Shown here piece after piece: positions 8,601 through 16,500 of a DNA stretch of 64,000 nucleotides. Source of the stretch: Margaritifera margaritifera (lineage: Eukaryota; Mollusca; Bivalvia; Unionida; Margaritiferidae); NCBI GenBank assembly GCA_029931535.1, contig JAQPZY010001344.1, forward strand, positions 1 through 64,000. Direction: 5' to 3'. The notes below the pieces were generated by a model. It was not told where the DNA came from, did not search any database, and was given only the letters and a program-made list of their open reading frames with translations. Every line of letters starts with the position of its first letter. Position 1 is the stretch's first letter. Position numbers and translations under genes: made by a program.

Positions 8601-9953
8601 TAATAACTCACAAGCACATTTTTGTTGCTGACCTTGGGTCTTGCGATGCTGTTGATAGCAAGTAGGACTGACAAAACGGCGTCGACAGGTTTTACAATAC
8701 ATGTGATGTTGTTTTGGTTCAGGAAGGCATGGTGGGTCGGATAAACAACCTCGACATCTTGCTCCACAAGCAATGTGTCGCTCCCTATTATTACACCCTT
8801 TGTTACATTTCTCACAGAAGTAAGAGCATCCCAAAAATCCAGTAATACTGGTAATGGTATCAAAATGTTCTTGATGGTGATATAGATGAATGTATTTTCC
8901 TTCAGGAAAATCAGGGCCTCGAAACAATAGAGCTCCACGCACTTCTTGAGGGTGAACTTTTAATGTATAATGAGGAGCCAAAACATCTTGAAGTTGCTGT
9001 AATTGAGAAATACCACACACAGTCTCTTTAGGGATCCCTGCTTGTTGTAACAAGAGTTCTGCTTCTTTTCGTTGTTGGGGTCTTTGCGATCGTTTAATGT
9101 TCATCCAGGCTTTTTTCCATTCTTTGCTCTCATTCTTGTTAGCATAGGTACGACCTACCACGATAGCTCGAGCCAAGCACATTGAATCTTCAGTATTGTT
9201 GATTTGAACGACACTGCGTTTGGTAGTAAGAAGATCATCCACCAATAACGGTTTTCTACTTCGTCCACTTCCTCGAGGTGGAGAAACGTGAGTCAAGTAA
9301 ACGGTAGCCTTTCCATCGGTGATGGTAAATTTGTCGTTTGATTGTTGTACATGTTCTATTTTTGACATAACTTTATCTGGCGTTAATTCTGCCGGGATAC
9401 TAAATTCAATCCAAACAGGACTCTTCAATTGGTCATGATGAATGGCAAGTCTCAACCGATCGTCTTCTTTGGCTCCACATTGCCGTTTTAAGTTCTGTAA
9501 CACAGATTCCCACAAATTGGTAATGAACCGCGCCGCTTTCTCTGGAGGTACTTGAGACTTGAAGTCTTTGAAGTGTACTGTGTGAGTATACGCCGTGGTC
9601 CTAAATTTTCGAGAAGTGATTTTTTGTGTCTCTCGAATCCGATAGTAATTTTCAGGAGCCACGGTAGCGGTAGCGGTAGCGCTAGTAGTAGGACTTTCTT
9701 GGTCAGGGGTTCTGGTGTTGGTAGTAGTGGTTTTGGTTTTGGGTGACAGTGGTGTTTTGGAAGTTTGGGTTTCAGGTTGTTCACTCATTTCGTCTTCAAA
9801 GTCACTGGCATGGACTTGAGCTAGTACTTCCTCTAAGGGTGTTTCAGGCGGCACAGAATACCTTTGTCGTCGTGGTCTCTTGGTTTGTTCTTGTTCTTGT
9901 TCTTGTTCTTCTTCTTCTTCTGGTTTCTCATGGTTTGGGTGTGATCTTTTCAT
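5679..9953 (-). CDS. POLB: Protein-primed family B DNA polymerase with OTU-like N-terminal domain
   Basis: The 1,424-aa frame is intact from ATG 9,953. Residues 1-100 are low-complexity: Glu/Gln repeats, then Thr/Pro. Residues about 250-370 look like an OTU-type cysteine protease: D256-S-M-C259-LARA, and near the end LYHHQEHFD with H363. Residues 375-490 hold many Cys/His pairs, probably several zinc ribbons. The 3'-5' exonuclease has D520 and E522 (FFDFEC), N610-x4-D615 (HNFSGYD) and Y735-x3-D739 (YCRSDVDIL). A GCLFHGCPTCY segment at 854-864 precedes the palm, as in other Polinton polymerases. Polymerase motifs are D964-VCSLYP, K1154-x3-N1158-CLWG, and the YFDTDS motif with D1253 and D1255, followed by KVKGLTLNY. 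It replicates the element's linear DNA from a terminal protein. All catalytic residues are present, in contrast to the broken downstream genes. Confidence 0.96.
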   Translation of the reverse strand: MKRSHPNHEKPEEEEEQEQEQEQTKRPRRQRYSVPPETPLEEVLAQVHASDFEDEMSEQPETQTSKTPLSPKTKTTTTNTRTPDQESPTTSATATATVAPENYYRIRETQKITSRKFRTTAYTHTVHFKDFKSQVPPEKAARFITNLWESVLQNLKRQCGAKEDDRLRLAIHHDQLKSPVWIEFSIPAELTPDKVMSKIEHVQQSNDKFTITDGKATVYLTHVSPPRGSGRSRKPLLVDDLLTTKRSVVQINNTEDSMCLARAIVVGRTYANKNESKEWKKAWMNIKRSQRPQQRKEAELLLQQAGIPKETVCGISQLQQLQDVLAPHYTLKVHPQEVRGALLFRGPDFPEGKYIHLYHHQEHFDTITSITGFLGCSYFCEKCNKGCNNRERHIACGARCRGCLSDPPCLPEPKQHHMYCKTCRRRFVSPTCYQQHRKTQGQQQKCACELLQLCSTCGQLIRSNNPKAHVCAGKKKCSICHQIVDFDHRCFIQKFDKIEKKEEIKKMKKNKKQVDFIFFDFECMQETGTHIPNFCVAHRACDQCIQESIHFHCPHCSRIPGGREKIFRGVNTLSEFAEWVLDPTTHDSWSEEDIHRYGDCHRYATVIAHNFSGYDGQFLLNYYLNHGTERPEVTMNGKKLIYMKVGQVQFKDSMSYLAMPLSCMPKTFGMTEMAKGYFPHFFNTEANQQAVLPHLPDLHDYDPDGMRPEQREAFHAWYRAHQNDPFDFQEEMLKYCRSDVDILRRCCGKFRELFLDSAKVDPLKEASTLPKACSLVYRQHFMPENQLAIIDSNNWVFASRQYSVKALRWLHYLCQKEDKWIQHARNGGGEKKIGGYSVDGWDLENPHIVYEFQGCLFHGCPTCYPDRDMKSPYSDSTMDQLYEQTCQRRFQLESQGYEVIEMWEHEYDRRLKIDPEFTTITQSYDAADIEPLDPRHSLFGGRTNATRLLYDVNESQGEEIKYIDVCSLYPWVCKYARFPTGHPEILTEHIDVEQIRQYEGLIKCKVLPPTNLFHPILPCHCQGKLMFPLCRTCAEMCNQDHPCHHTEEERSMIGTWVSAELFRALDRGYRLLNVYEIWHFPTTAQYQKDDATHHPGIFSGYVNQFLKLKQEASGYPLWCQTPEDKVRFKEEYRNIEGITLEEVEKNEGKRSFAKVMLNCLWGKMAQRTILPKTEYVDDPYRYFQLVDDKSILVKHVEIVREDLIIVNFEDEPKFVKPDKFSNVVIAAYVTAHARLKLYDEALEVLGDRVLYFDTDSCIYIHRPGCPHPTIQGDRLGAWTDEHPQDTILSFASGGPKNYGYRYRDPQGQLHTSCKVKGLTLNYRTNQVVNFEVLKNALLSGQVKDFQVATLEPHKIVRLPNHKIVTRPVQKVYRIVYQKRVRLPDHTTLPYGHADLEKYKKGTPSKPNPSFSLSTWTKKQEEKKR

Positions 9954-9990
9954 CTTGAACTTTACTTTGAAACTGATTCAGATTTCACCC

Positions 9991-10082
9991 AGGCACCTTT
10001 ATATAGAGAGAGAAGAGTATATAAAGAGAGACCTTCGTACCTTCAGAATCAGTCTTTGGGATTGCACATTCAAACTGTGAAG
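9991..10082 (+). promoter_or_regulatory. Duplicated promoter/leader, copy 1 (upstream of HNH gene)
   Basis: This segment carries TTTATATAGAG and TATATAAAG (10,018-10,026) about 57 nt before the ATG, then a leader ending CAAACTGTGAAG. It matches 11,014-11,110 base for base at a fixed offset of 1,023 with only three visible mismatches. The same 130-nt gap separates the diverging polymerase gene, and the TATA-like sequence reads acceptably on both strands, so a bidirectional promoter is possible. Confidence 0.7.
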
Positions 10083-10976
10083 ATGGAAAAGTACTGCGAT
10101 CAAGATAAAAGCAAAGATACTGAAATTGAACTGAATAAGTATGTTCATAAGGTATATAATAATTATGCTGCGGACATACTTGGAAATATCTATAATATAA
10201 GGATGAAGTCTGGAAGGAAAGTCAAAGGAAGATTGAGATCAACTGGATTGATAGAGATTAAGGTTAATGGGAAGGAAGGAAAACAGAGGAAAGATATAAG
10301 TCGAGGGAGATTTGTCTTTGAAGCGGTGAATGGAGTGGATCTACCAAGACAGAGTCGAGTGGTACATCTCAATGATGTACTTGATGATGATAGAATAGAA
10401 AATCTTCAAGTGATGACTGCTAGTGAACAAACATGTCTACACAAGCATGTGAAGAATGATAAGGAAAAAAGAAGAGTTAATTTTGGAAGTGCTAGAAGTG
10501 TGTTGTGTCAGTTAATTGGTGAAACAGAGGAAAGAAGATTTGAAAGTATGACAAAGGCTGCTCAATATTTTGATTGTAATACAGGAAGTATCTACAGTTG
10601 CTGTACTGGGATTCATAAGTCAGTCTTTTCGAAGAAGTTCCAGAAAAGATTTCAAGCTAGATGGGAAGAGTCAGAGAAGAAGAGTCAAGTCACTAAAGGA
10701 TTTGTGAAACCAGTGAAATTAACTGACTTGAATTCAGGATTATATAGTAGAATGGATTCCGCTAGTGATGTGGCAAGGTGTTTTGGATTAAATCAACGTA
10801 AAGTTTACAGCATTTGTCAAAAAAGACAGTGGATTCAAGATGATAATGGACATTTAATTAAGTTGGAGTTTATCAATGAGAGTCCAGAAGAAAGTTATGA
10901 GAGAATTGTCAACAAGAATCTTCCTGAAATGCCAGAACAAGAAGACGATGAAATGGTAACTATGGAAATGCATTGA
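10083..10976 (+). CDS. HNH/NUMOD-type endonuclease-like protein
   Basis: ATG 10,083 is the first in frame and sits at the same place relative to the duplicated leader as the next gene's ATG. The 297-aa protein has a NUMOD4-like start (YAADILGNIYNIR, about residues 28-40), a basic middle, then a region matching HNH homing-endonuclease cores: GRFVFEAVNGVDLP and VVHLNDVLDDDRIENLQV at about 93-110. Two NUMOD1-like helix-turn-helix repeats follow, one around 152-174 (FESMTKAAQYFDC) and one around 221-245 (SRMDSASDVARCFGLN). The tail is acidic. Such proteins cut DNA at long sites and promote lateral spread of their own gene, or act as DNA-binding factors. The canonical final histidine is not obvious, so nuclease activity is uncertain. 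It faces away from the polymerase; the gene is open throughout. Confidence 0.75.
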   Translation: MEKYCDQDKSKDTEIELNKYVHKVYNNYAADILGNIYNIRMKSGRKVKGRLRSTGLIEIKVNGKEGKQRKDISRGRFVFEAVNGVDLPRQSRVVHLNDVLDDDRIENLQVMTASEQTCLHKHVKNDKEKRRVNFGSARSVLCQLIGETEERRFESMTKAAQYFDCNTGSIYSCCTGIHKSVFSKKFQKRFQARWEESEKKSQVTKGFVKPVKLTDLNSGLYSRMDSASDVARCFGLNQRKVYSICQKRQWIQDDNGHLIKLEFINESPEESYERIVNKNLPEMPEQEDDEMVTMEMH

Positions 10977-11013
10977 ACTGTATTGGACTTATATGAAATT
11001 GTTTTTATTACCA

Positions 11014-11105
11014 AGGCACCTTTATATAGAGAGAGGAGAGTATATAAAGAGAGACCTTCGTACCTTCAGAATCAGTCTTTGGGATTGTACTTTCAAACTG
11101 TGAAG
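11014..11105 (+). promoter_or_regulatory. Duplicated promoter/leader, copy 2 (upstream of CCHC gene)
   Basis: This is the second copy of the 97-nt TATA/leader block, with TATATAAAG at 11,041-11,049 and ATG at 11,106. Near-identity to copy 1 while the two genes share no sequence implies a recent duplication or conversion of the control region alone. It is expected to put both genes under the same control. Confidence 0.7.
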
Positions 11106-11804
11106 ATGGAAGAGTCAAGAAGAAAAGATCGATGTCACAATAAAGGACATCCTCCTGCTTGGTATTATTGGAATTATCTAGCTAAAGGAAGATCAATAAT
11201 AGATAAAAGACAAGATACTTGCTATATCTGTAAAGAGAAAGGACATTGGGCTACACAATGTCCACAACGGCAACACCAAAACAGAGATAAAAGTGAAGAT
11301 ACTTGTTATATCTGTAAAGAGAAAGGACATTGGGCTACACAATGTCCACAACGGCAACACCAAAACAGAGATAAAAGTGAAGATATTTGTTATATCTGTC
11401 AAAAGAAAGGACATTGGGCTCCAGATTGCCCCAAACGTCAACAGCAAAAGATAGACAGAAGAAAAGATATCTGTTATCATTGTAAAGGACCAGGACATTG
11501 GTCTTATGAATGCCCTCAGAAAGTAGAAGAAAAAGAAACTCTAGCAGAGGAGAGGGAGGAAGCCGATTCAAAAACAACAAACCTAGAAGAAGAAGAAGAA
11601 CATATCATCAAGAAAAGTAAGAAGATAGTAAGAAGAATGGAAGACAGTGAGAATGATGAAGGAGAAAAAATGGAAGACATGATTCCTGTGACAATTAGGA
11701 TTCCTATGAAGAAGAAATTCAAGAGAGACAGTGAGAATGAAAAAGAAAAGGAAACTATGACTCCAGTGTTTCGATTCAAGCCACACAAGCATTACAGAAA
11801 GTGA
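11106..11804 (+). CDS. Four-knuckle CCHC zinc-finger protein
   Basis: ATG 11,106 matches the leader layout of the HNH gene. The 232-aa protein has four CCHC zinc knuckles, C-x2-C-x4-H-x4-C, with first cysteines at residues 39, 67, 95 and 123; each reads like CYICKEKGHWATQC. Knuckles 1 and 2 with their linkers are almost identical at the DNA level (84-nt period), a recent in-frame duplication. The remainder is highly charged: Glu-rich at 140-170, then mixed Lys/Glu, ending FKPHKHYRK. Such knuckles bind single-stranded nucleic acid, as in retroviral nucleocapsid and CNBP/Gis2 proteins. Pairing with an HNH gene under the same leader suggests a nucleic-acid-handling accessory module. It could also be captured from a host or retroelement gene. 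Specific role unknown. Confidence 0.8.
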   Translation: MEESRRKDRCHNKGHPPAWYYWNYLAKGRSIIDKRQDTCYICKEKGHWATQCPQRQHQNRDKSEDTCYICKEKGHWATQCPQRQHQNRDKSEDICYICQKKGHWAPDCPKRQQQKIDRRKDICYHCKGPGHWSYECPQKVEEKETLAEEREEADSKTTNLEEEEEHIIKKSKKIVRRMEDSENDEGEKMEDMIPVTIRIPMKKKFKRDSENEKEKETMTPVFRFKPHKHYRK

Positions 11805-11910
11805 ACTTTGTTTTCTTGTGTGTTTTTTTGGTGTTATATGTTATATTGCTGAATTATTTTGTAAAAAAAAATTGGATGAATACACCAGACTGGAGAGAAA
11901 AAAAGTAAGT

Positions 11911-12060
11911 GGTTTTGTGTTATTTTGTTTTAGAGTAGAGATGCGCGTACAATCTTTCTCTTTTTTCTTTCTATCGATCTAATGGTTTTTTTTGTGTTAT
12001 TTTGTTTTAGAGTAGAGATGCACGCACAATCTTTCTCTCTTTCTATTGATCTAATGGTTT
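11911..12060. repeat. Tandem duplication, about 74 bp, two copies
   Basis: The block from GTGTTATTTTGTTTTAGAG to TCTAATGGTTTTTT occurs twice back to back with a few differences (gcgcgtac / cacgcaca). It lies in the noncoding right end beyond the last gene and may be part of the terminal region. Confidence 0.75.
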
Positions 12061-12293
12061 TTTATCAAAAGTAGTTTCTTTTAGGTCGCCGCTTTTTTTG
12101 AGTCAGGGTTCATGAAGTGTAAAACTCGGCGAAGCCATGAATGACGTAGAAAGAATGACGTCAGACGCGGGGAAATTGGAGTGATGTTTTTTTTTGTTTT
12201 TTTAGTGTAAGGGATGTTTTTTTCTTCACGTCGGAAATTCTAATATATATATAAAAATCACGTCTTCACCGGTTAAAAAGGAGAAGGAGAAGG
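12061..12293. promoter_or_regulatory. Noncoding right-end region with CRE palindrome and TATA
   Basis: It contains TGACGTCA (12,156-12,163) near a related ATGACGTAG, two CACGTC motifs near 12,226 and 12,258, and a TATATATATAAAA run near 12,244. No open frame of note. This could be part of a terminal repeat or a promoter reading either way. Without the left end the terminal repeat cannot be tested. Confidence 0.35.
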
Positions 12294-12323
12294 AGGATTC
12301 CAATAAAAGAACATTGGAATCCT
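12294..12323. repeat. Perfect 11-bp hairpin near element end
   Basis: AGGATTCCAAT and ATTGGAATCCT form a perfect stem with the 8-nt loop AAAAGAAC. Outside it, purine-rich GGAGAAGGAG on the left and CTCTCCTCC on the right extend the inverted symmetry imperfectly. The position past all element genes makes it a candidate terminus or replication structure. Confidence 0.6.
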
Positions 12324-12420
12324 AAAGCGAACTCTCCTCCTTTTATCCTAAACTCAAACAACTCCCACAACATTAAAAAAACACACGCCGCCATCTTGGC
12401 TCTATAGTGCCATCAAAAAT

Positions 12421-12889
12421 TTTTGGCTCCCAGTACCCACCCTTAACTACTAAGATTCCTGTCTAATTGGGCGCAAGCGGCTCTTGTTGTAATTGATACT
12501 TCTTTAAAGAATAAAACAGATGCAATAGTTGACAAGTAGTGTATTTCTTTCTTTGGTTGTAGAAGACTAATATATTGATTTTTCATCAGCATCGTTACAT
12601 CCTTTCTTTGTCCTGCTCATATGATCTACGTGACATGTCTTCTGATCTGCGTGACATGTTTTTGATAGCTCGTTCTGTGAAACTTTGCTTCTTCTCTGCC
12701 AACCAGGATATACTGAAAGTACTTTGAAATCGGTTTCTAACCGAAATAAATTCTTTCAGTCCATATTCAACCCACTCCATAAAAAATTAGCGCGTTTCAT
12801 GCAATTCGTTTAACCGTGGAAAAAAACTATCTTCAGATGTACACTTCTGGCACAGAAAAGTACAAGTCAAAGTCAGTGTCGATTTGGTC
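12421..12889. other. Junction region, no gene seen
   Basis: AT-rich noncoding sequence. A roughly 20-bp motif (gatctgcgtgacatgt) occurs twice near 12,618-12,660. The short minus-strand frames here have no recognisable protein. The element-host boundary probably lies in or just before this stretch. Confidence 0.4.
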
Positions 12890-13720
12890 ATCACCTTGAC
12901 CCCAAGGTGACGGGGTGAGCGAGCGTGTTGCAGAATGAACTCACCTATCACCAGAGCAGAGATAACCACGCCTACTCATTAGAATAATACATACTATAAC
13001 ATCAAAGTATTTTATGCTGACACTTACTCCATATAAATTGGTGTTAATTGTTTAATGTATACTTAAAATTTCATGTTGTAGAATGAATTGTCTATCTTGG
13101 CGATGATTTATGCCAAGTATGATGATAATTTATACGTATGATGGGGCTTTGAAAATATGATGATAATTTATACGTATGATGGGGCTTTGAAAATATGATG
13201 ATAATTTATACGTATGATGGGGCTTTGAAAATATGATGATAATTTATACGTATGATGGGGCTTTGAAAATATGATGATAATTTATACGTATCATGGGGCT
13301 TTGAAAATATGATGATAATTTATACGTATCATGGGGCTTTGAAAATATGATGATAATTTATACGTATCATGGGGCTTTGAAAATATATGCACCTTTGTGT
13401 ACATTTTCTAGGACTGTGGCCATGACACCAATGTAAGCGTGTTGTATAATAAATTGTCTTATCTTCGCGATGATTTATGCCAAGTATGATGATAATTTAT
13501 ACGTATGATGGGGCTTTGAAAATATGATGATAATTTATACGTATGATGGGGCTTTGAAAATATAGGCAAATGAAGCACCTATGTGCACATTTTCTATGAC
13601 TGTGGCCATGACACCAATGTAAGCGTGTTTTATAATGAATTGTCTTATCTTCGCGATGATTTATGCCAAGTATGATGATAATCTATCAGGGGTTTAGGAA
13701 ATATATGCAAATGAAAAACC
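12890..13720. repeat. Dispersed host repeat family with embedded 38-bp minisatellite
   Basis: Starts with CACCTTGACCCCAAGGTGAC and includes GAATGAATTGTC ... TTCGCGATGATTTATGCCAAG repeated about 350 and 540 nt later. The same family, more diverged, recurs near 57.2-57.65 kb. A 38-bp unit (GATGATAATTTATACGTATG plus 18 nt) is repeated seven times at 13,121-13,386 and twice at 13,488-13,563. Confidence 0.85.
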
Positions 13721-14349
13721 TGAACTCAAACCTTAACAAACTATTGACACCGATGCTCTCGCTTCCCACTAACATGCACTCGATAATTTTGTGTGCGATA
13801 CTCAAATTACATTTTTCTTCAAGAATTATCTTTTCAAACAGTGAATTGTATTAATTTGCTGTAGTCGTACACGTGACACAGGATAAGTATGTGACCATCA
13901 CAGGATTATTATTCTTCCAATCTGGGACTACCCCCCCCCCCCTTCTTGCGATATGAAATCGTATTGCATTATTTGATGACACCCTACGTACCACATACAC
14001 GGATTATTCCACAGTATAAGGATTTATTAATTTTTTTGTTGCCAATAGCGAATTTAAATTGTTAAACTTAACATTTCTTCAAGTTCCAGCATATCTTTTT
14101 TAACATTTTCTTCAAAATGTCAATGGTAATTGAATGGAATCAGTTACAGCGATTACTTGAGGTGATGCCGCCTGTACTCAAATTATGTGCTACTGAAAGA
14201 CCTAACAAAGCGATAATAAACGTTACCATCCCTCTTCAACCAACTAAAATCGCGGTCGACAAATTTTGAAAAACCCAAGCACTTGATTGTGTCAGGATAT
14301 ACTTCAGTACGGAAAAAGGCATCAGAGTAAGCATAATAAGACTAAAGCA
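13721..14349. other. No gene seen
   Basis: AT-rich sequence with a C-run near 13,930. Nothing recognisable. Confidence 0.5.
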
Positions 14350-14741
14350 GTTACACTATAATCCGTGCAACAGTGTCAATATGGCCTGCCAGGTATATGT
14401 TACACTATAATCCGTGCAACAGTGTCAATATGGCCTGCCAGGTATATGTTACACTATAATCCGTGCAACAGTGTCAATATGGCTTGCCAGGTATATGTTA
14501 CACTATAATCCGTGCAACAGTGTCAATATGGCCTGCCAGGTATATGTTACACTATAATCCGTGCAACAGTGTCAATATGGCCTGCCAGGTATATGTTACA
14601 CTATAATCCGTGCAACAGTGTCAATATGGCCTGCCAGGTATATGTTACACTATAATCCGTGCAACAGTGTCAATATGGCCTGCCAGGTATATGTTACACT
14701 ATAATCCGTACAACAGTGTTAATATGGCCTGCCAGGTATAT
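14350..14741. repeat. 49-bp minisatellite, 8 copies
   Basis: The unit starts GTTACACTATAATCCGTGCA and ends CCAGGTATAT. Copies are nearly identical, with only a few substitutions, mainly in the last one. This indicates recent expansion. Confidence 0.95.
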
Positions 14742-15560
14742 AAGATAGTCTTGAACAACATCCTCCCCCCCCCTCCCCCCCCCCCCCCCACACACACACA
14801 CATCTTGCATATCAGGTTCGACATCTTACATCGCAGGGCTAATCATAGGCTGTGCACTACTTTGTCTCACAATAATTTTGTAATGTTTTTTCCCCAAAAT
14901 GGGGAAATCAATCCATCTGATACAACCGAGTCTCATTCGCAACTGCGAGGTATATCCAACGGATTATACCTCGAATGTATGCCTATAGCTGTCATGGAAA
15001 CCACCTCGGCTATTTACGAAACAAAGATTAACCAAGGAGTTTCGAATGCATCGAACTATTTCTTCATTCGTAACTTCTCAGTTAATCTTACAGTCAATCC
15101 TGTCGTAGAAATAACCGAGGTGGTGGAAACGAGTCTTTTGGTGTGTTGGGTTTTTATGCGGAGAAATTTCCGGCGAGCATAACGTATGATTTTTCTGTAA
15201 ATTACTGCGCCGACATACATCCGAAGCATATTTTAGTCTCACAGAAATAGCCGAAGTTGTTCCGAATGATCGGAGTCTTTATGTAGATGGCTGGCAGAAA
15301 AGTCAGAGGTTGCTCCGATTGCTACATTTCTCCCTTCCTGTTTGCATGTATAGAAAACTCATTGTCAACACAATTTAAAATGCGCAATTTTTACATAAAA
15401 TTCATACAAAATGAATAATAATTCCGCATAATCCGGAATGGTTGGCGTCTCAAAATTGTGGCAAAATCCTTTTATCTGTAATGGAAGACTTATTCATGAT
15501 TATAGCTATTACTGGGTATTTTTATATTATTTTTTTTTAAATAATTTTTTTTAGCTTCAT
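14742..15560. other. Unassigned, relatively CpG-rich, with a C-run/CA-run and partial inverted repeats
   Basis: A poly-C tract and a short CA repeat lie at about 14,764-14,802. From 14,830 to 15,340 CpG is clearly more frequent than nearby. GAAACCACCTCGGCTATTTA near 14,998 faces an inverted partner containing AATAACCGAGGTGGTGGAAA near 15,110. It may be a young foldback insertion. No protein recognised. Confidence 0.4.
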
Positions 15561-16500
15561 TGGTCACATACAAGAAGAGCTTATGGGATGGCCTATTGTC
15601 CATTGTACATAGCCTGGCGTCCCACGTCCGTCCGTCCGTTTGCACAAGTTTGTAATTGCTACTCCTCCTAAACTACTTGCAGGAATGCCATGAAATATTA
15701 CATACACATTCATCCCAATGTCTAGTTGGTCCTAAATAAAAATAGTGTTGTTCAGACATCCAATATTGCCGCCAAAGCAGACATCTTGAAAATATAGTTA
15801 TCGCTACTCCTCCTGACTTGATGGTCACATCAACATGGGGTTTTCACTAAAAGACTTCTTATGATGTTTAGTTGGTCCTAAATGAAAATGGTGCTGATCT
15901 GACATCCAATATGGCCGCCATTGCAGCAATCTTGAAAATCGTGTTATCACTACTCCTCCTTAACGGAAAGTCATATTAACATGGGGTTTTCACCAAAGGA
16001 TTTGTCATGATGTCTTGTTGGTCCTAAATGAAAATGGTGCCAATCTGATATCTTGAAAATCTTGTTATTGCTACTCCTCCTGAATGGAAAGTCATATCGG
16101 CATGGGGTTTTCACCAGAAGACTTATTATCGTGTCTAGATTGTCCCGAATCAAAATTATGCTGATTTGAAATCCAATGTGGCCACCATCTTGAAAATCTT
16201 GTCACTGCTCCTCCAAAATTGATGGTCATATCAACATAAAGTTTCACCAAAAGACTACTTATGATATCTGGTTGGTCCTACATGAAAATGGTGTAATGCA
16301 AACATCCAATATGGCTGCCACAAGGAACATATTGAAAATCTTGTCACTAATTCTCCTGAATGAAAGGTCATACTGGCATGGGGTTTTCACCAAAAGTCTT
16401 TTAATGGTGTCTAATTTGTCCTAAATGAAAATGGTACTGATCTTACGTCCAAATATGGCTGCCACAGCAGCTAGTATGAAAATCGTATCACTGAAGGAGA
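15560..16500. repeat. Degenerate tandem repeat family (plus orientation), about 150 bp unit
   Basis: The phrases 'ctactcctcct', 'catggggttttcacc', 'ttggtcctaaatgaaaatgg' and 'catccaatatggc' recur in this order about six times. The same family occurs inverted at 36.74-38.17 kb. Its start carries GTCCGTCCGTCCG, common at the end of such bivalve repeats. Confidence 0.8.

Larger units (their letters stand above)
1..12400. mobile_element. Polinton/Maverick (adintovirus-like) element, left end outside window
   Basis: The block joins a protein-primed family B polymerase, a retrovirus-type integrase, an A32/FtsK-like packaging ATPase and small core-like proteins. That set defines Polintons and adintoviruses. 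All of these lie on the minus strand; two accessory genes lie on the plus strand at the right end. Stop-start overlaps (ATGA at 5,679-5,682 and 4,786-4,789; TAATG at 2,860-2,864) show compact virus-like packing. CpG is visibly more frequent than in the flanking DNA, which suggests a fairly young insertion. The right boundary is not exact: host-type repeat begins by about 12,890, and the last element-like signals (hairpin, TATA) end near 12,350. No capsid or protease gene is visible, so the left end with those genes may lie outside, or they may be absent. The family assignment is firm; the boundaries are not. Confidence 0.88.

Noticed and set aside
8289..9958. Plus-strand frames opposite the polymerase
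   Set aside because: Antisense shadows of the polymerase coding sequence.
10056..10082. Upstream start for the HNH protein
   Set aside because: The open frame begins at a TTG; the first ATG is 10,083, matching the leader layout of the CCHC gene.
12595..12780. Short minus-strand coding frame (about 60 codons)
   Set aside because: No domain, contains a small duplicated motif, and lies in the element-host junction.
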